Shown here piece after piece: positions 21,041 through 22,162 of a stretch of 22,162 nucleotides of DNA (position 1 is its first letter; each line of letters opens with the position of its first letter). Source of the stretch: SZUA-217 sp034658975. Lineage in GTDB: Bacteria > Actinomycetota > Acidimicrobiia > Spongiisociales > ZC4RG35. Location of the stretch: positions 1-22,162 of the forward strand of contig JAYEGJ010000160.1 of the NCBI GenBank assembly GCA_034658975.1, read 5' to 3'. Below the pieces are notes generated by a model. The model did not search any database, was not told the DNA's origin, and saw only the letters and a program-made list of their open reading frames with translations. Both the position numbers and the translations under genes were made by a program.

Positions 21041-22162
21041 CCGTCTCCAGAGTGATCCGCACGTCCGTCAGCGGAGGTGTCGGCGAATCTGTTGTCCGAC
21101 CGGACGGCGAAGCCAAGGTGCGCGGTGTTTTCGAATACCTCGGTGACATGCACATCGAGGGCCAGTTGTGGATGTCGACGCGTCGGTCGGAGGTAGCACG
21201 CGCCCGCATCGTCGCCATCGATACGACGCCTGCTCTGGCCATCCCGGGTGTCTATCTAGCTCTCACGATCGATGATGTGCCGGGGCACCGCTACCAGGGT
21301 CAGATCGTCACCGATCAGCCTGTGCTGGCCGAGGGGGAGATTCGCCACTGGGGCGAAGCAATAGCCGTCGTGGTTGCCGAGGACGAAGAGGCGGCGCGTC
21401 TCGGTGCGGAGGCAATCGAAGTCGACATCGAACCGCTTGATCCTCTCGTCGATGTTGACGAGGCGCTTGACCGTGGAGAGATCTTTCGATCGGTGACTGT
21501 GCGCCATGGTGACCTCGATCGGCACGGAGACATCGTTATCGAAAGCGAATACGAGATCGCGGCCCAGGATCAGGCTGCTCTCGGTACCGAAGCCGGCCTT
21601 GCCGTTCCGGACGGGAACGGCGGAGTGGATCTCTGGGGTCCGACCCAGTGGACCCACGTGGATCACAGGCAGTTGGTCGCCTGTCTCGCCCTCGAGGCCG
21701 AGGATGTCCGGGTTCACATCTCGGGTGTTGGAGGTGCCTTTGGGTCCCGCGAGGACCTGAGCGTCCAAACCCATCTCGCCATGGCCGCGCTTCGAACGGG
21801 GCGCCCGATCAAGACCGTTTATGACCGGATTCAGAGCTTCGCCAGCCATGTGAAGCGCCATGCGGCCCGGATGCGCTATCGCCACGAAGCCGACACCGAC
21901 GGGATGTTGGTCCGGGTGGAGGCCGAGCTTCTTCTTGATGGCGGTGCTTATGCCATGACTAGCGATGCCGTCGTGGCTAACGCCGCCTACTTCGCTGTCG
22001 GTCCCTATCGATGTGAGACCGCAGTCGTCGACGCTCACGCGTTGCGCACCAATCATCCACCGGCCGGCGCCATGCGGGGGTTCGGAGCAAACCAGGTGAT
22101 GTTCGCTGCTGAGGCTCAGATGGACCGGCTGGCGGCCAAGTTGGACATGGACCCGATGGACT
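21037..22162 (+). CDS. Second XDH-family molybdopterin-binding subunit, partial
   Basis: The first 375 residues of a molybdenum hydroxylase large subunit continue past the window end. It starts at a GTG overlapping the 2Fe-2S stop (GTGA) and stays open to base 22162. The first domain includes DGEAKVRGVFEYLGD. The Mo-cofactor domain includes GVGGAFGSRED (230-240) and GAMRGFGANQ (344-353), the counterparts of IGGGFGVKQE and YRGYGATQ in the subunit at 10765-13074. The two large subunits are clearly diverged paralogues. It may act on a different purine or at a different step. The catalytic glutamate block is outside the window. Confidence 0.9.
   Translation, partial: MTVSRVIRTSVSGGVGESVVRPDGEAKVRGVFEYLGDMHIEGQLWMSTRRSEVARARIVAIDTTPALAIPGVYLALTIDDVPGHRYQGQIVTDQPVLAEGEIRHWGEAIAVVVAEDEEAARLGAEAIEVDIEPLDPLVDVDEALDRGEIFRSVTVRHGDLDRHGDIVIESEYEIAAQDQAALGTEAGLAVPDGNGGVDLWGPTQWTHVDHRQLVACLALEAEDVRVHISGVGGAFGSREDLSVQTHLAMAALRTGRPIKTVYDRIQSFASHVKRHAARMRYRHEADTDGMLVRVEAELLLDGGAYAMTSDAVVANAAYFAVGPYRCETAVVDAHALRTNHPPAGAMRGFGANQVMFAAEAQMDRLAAKLDMDPMD

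Overview
The window is high-GC bacterial DNA with densely packed genes, many GTG/TTG starts and repeated 1-8 bp overlaps between consecutive genes. The lipoprotein at 9375-10676 has a Thr/Glu/Ala/Pro-rich linker after its lipobox. That style is common in Actinomycetota, especially Acidimicrobiia-like lineages, so an uncultured actinobacterium is my best guess, from style only. A run of exactly 100 Ns (20662-20761) marks a scaffold join and suggests a draft or metagenome assembly.

Left part (1-5752). A minus-strand operon encodes a DrrA-like ATPase and two ABC-2 type permeases (173-2693), preceded by a small nitroreductase (2737-3231). Divergent from it on the plus strand is a very clear DeoD-type purine nucleoside phosphorylase (3321-4040). 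Then come a VapBC-like toxin-antitoxin pair with its own operator-like dyad (4050-4743) and an AzlC/AzlD amino-acid exporter pair (4767-5752).

Central minus-strand block (5817-20066, read right to left). In transcription order it holds an ATCase-like carbamoyltransferase, an OTC/YgeW-like carbamoyltransferase, carbamate kinase, a threonine-synthase-like PLP enzyme, a second fold-type II PLP enzyme, the FAD, 2Fe-2S and molybdopterin subunits of a xanthine-dehydrogenase-family hydroxylase, and a complete BMP-family (nucleoside-type) ABC importer: lipoprotein, ATPase and two permeases. Most junctions overlap, so the genes look translationally coupled. On the right, a second xanthine-dehydrogenase-type gene set (FAD, 2Fe-2S, Mo; 20210-22162) is transcribed divergently. 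It is cut by the assembly gap and by the window end.

Reading the pieces together (inference): nucleosides enter through the BMP transporter and are phosphorolysed by DeoD. The purine base is hydroxylated by the molybdenum enzymes. Later ring-opening products carrying carbamoyl groups are phosphorolysed by the carbamoyltransferases to carbamoyl phosphate, from which carbamate kinase makes ATP, while the PLP enzymes deaminate the amino-acid remnant. This resembles the E. coli xdh-ygeVWXY-hyuA-yqeA purine-catabolic neighbourhood, but with different PLP enzymes and two carbamoyltransferases. The ring-opening enzymes are not in the window.

The most unusual non-coding feature is a 57-bp palindromic element found twice, 12.3 kb apart and in inverted orientation (5751-5807 and 18051-18107). 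The copies differ at only two positions when one is reverse-complemented. They bracket the transporter/hydroxylase/PLP/carbamate-kinase block. Other regulatory signals are a clustered palindrome (20139-20164) in the divergent promoter, a similar promoter-leader stretch before deoD and before the second hydroxylase set, and strong hairpins between transporter genes. I saw no tRNA, rRNA, CRISPR array or transposase gene.
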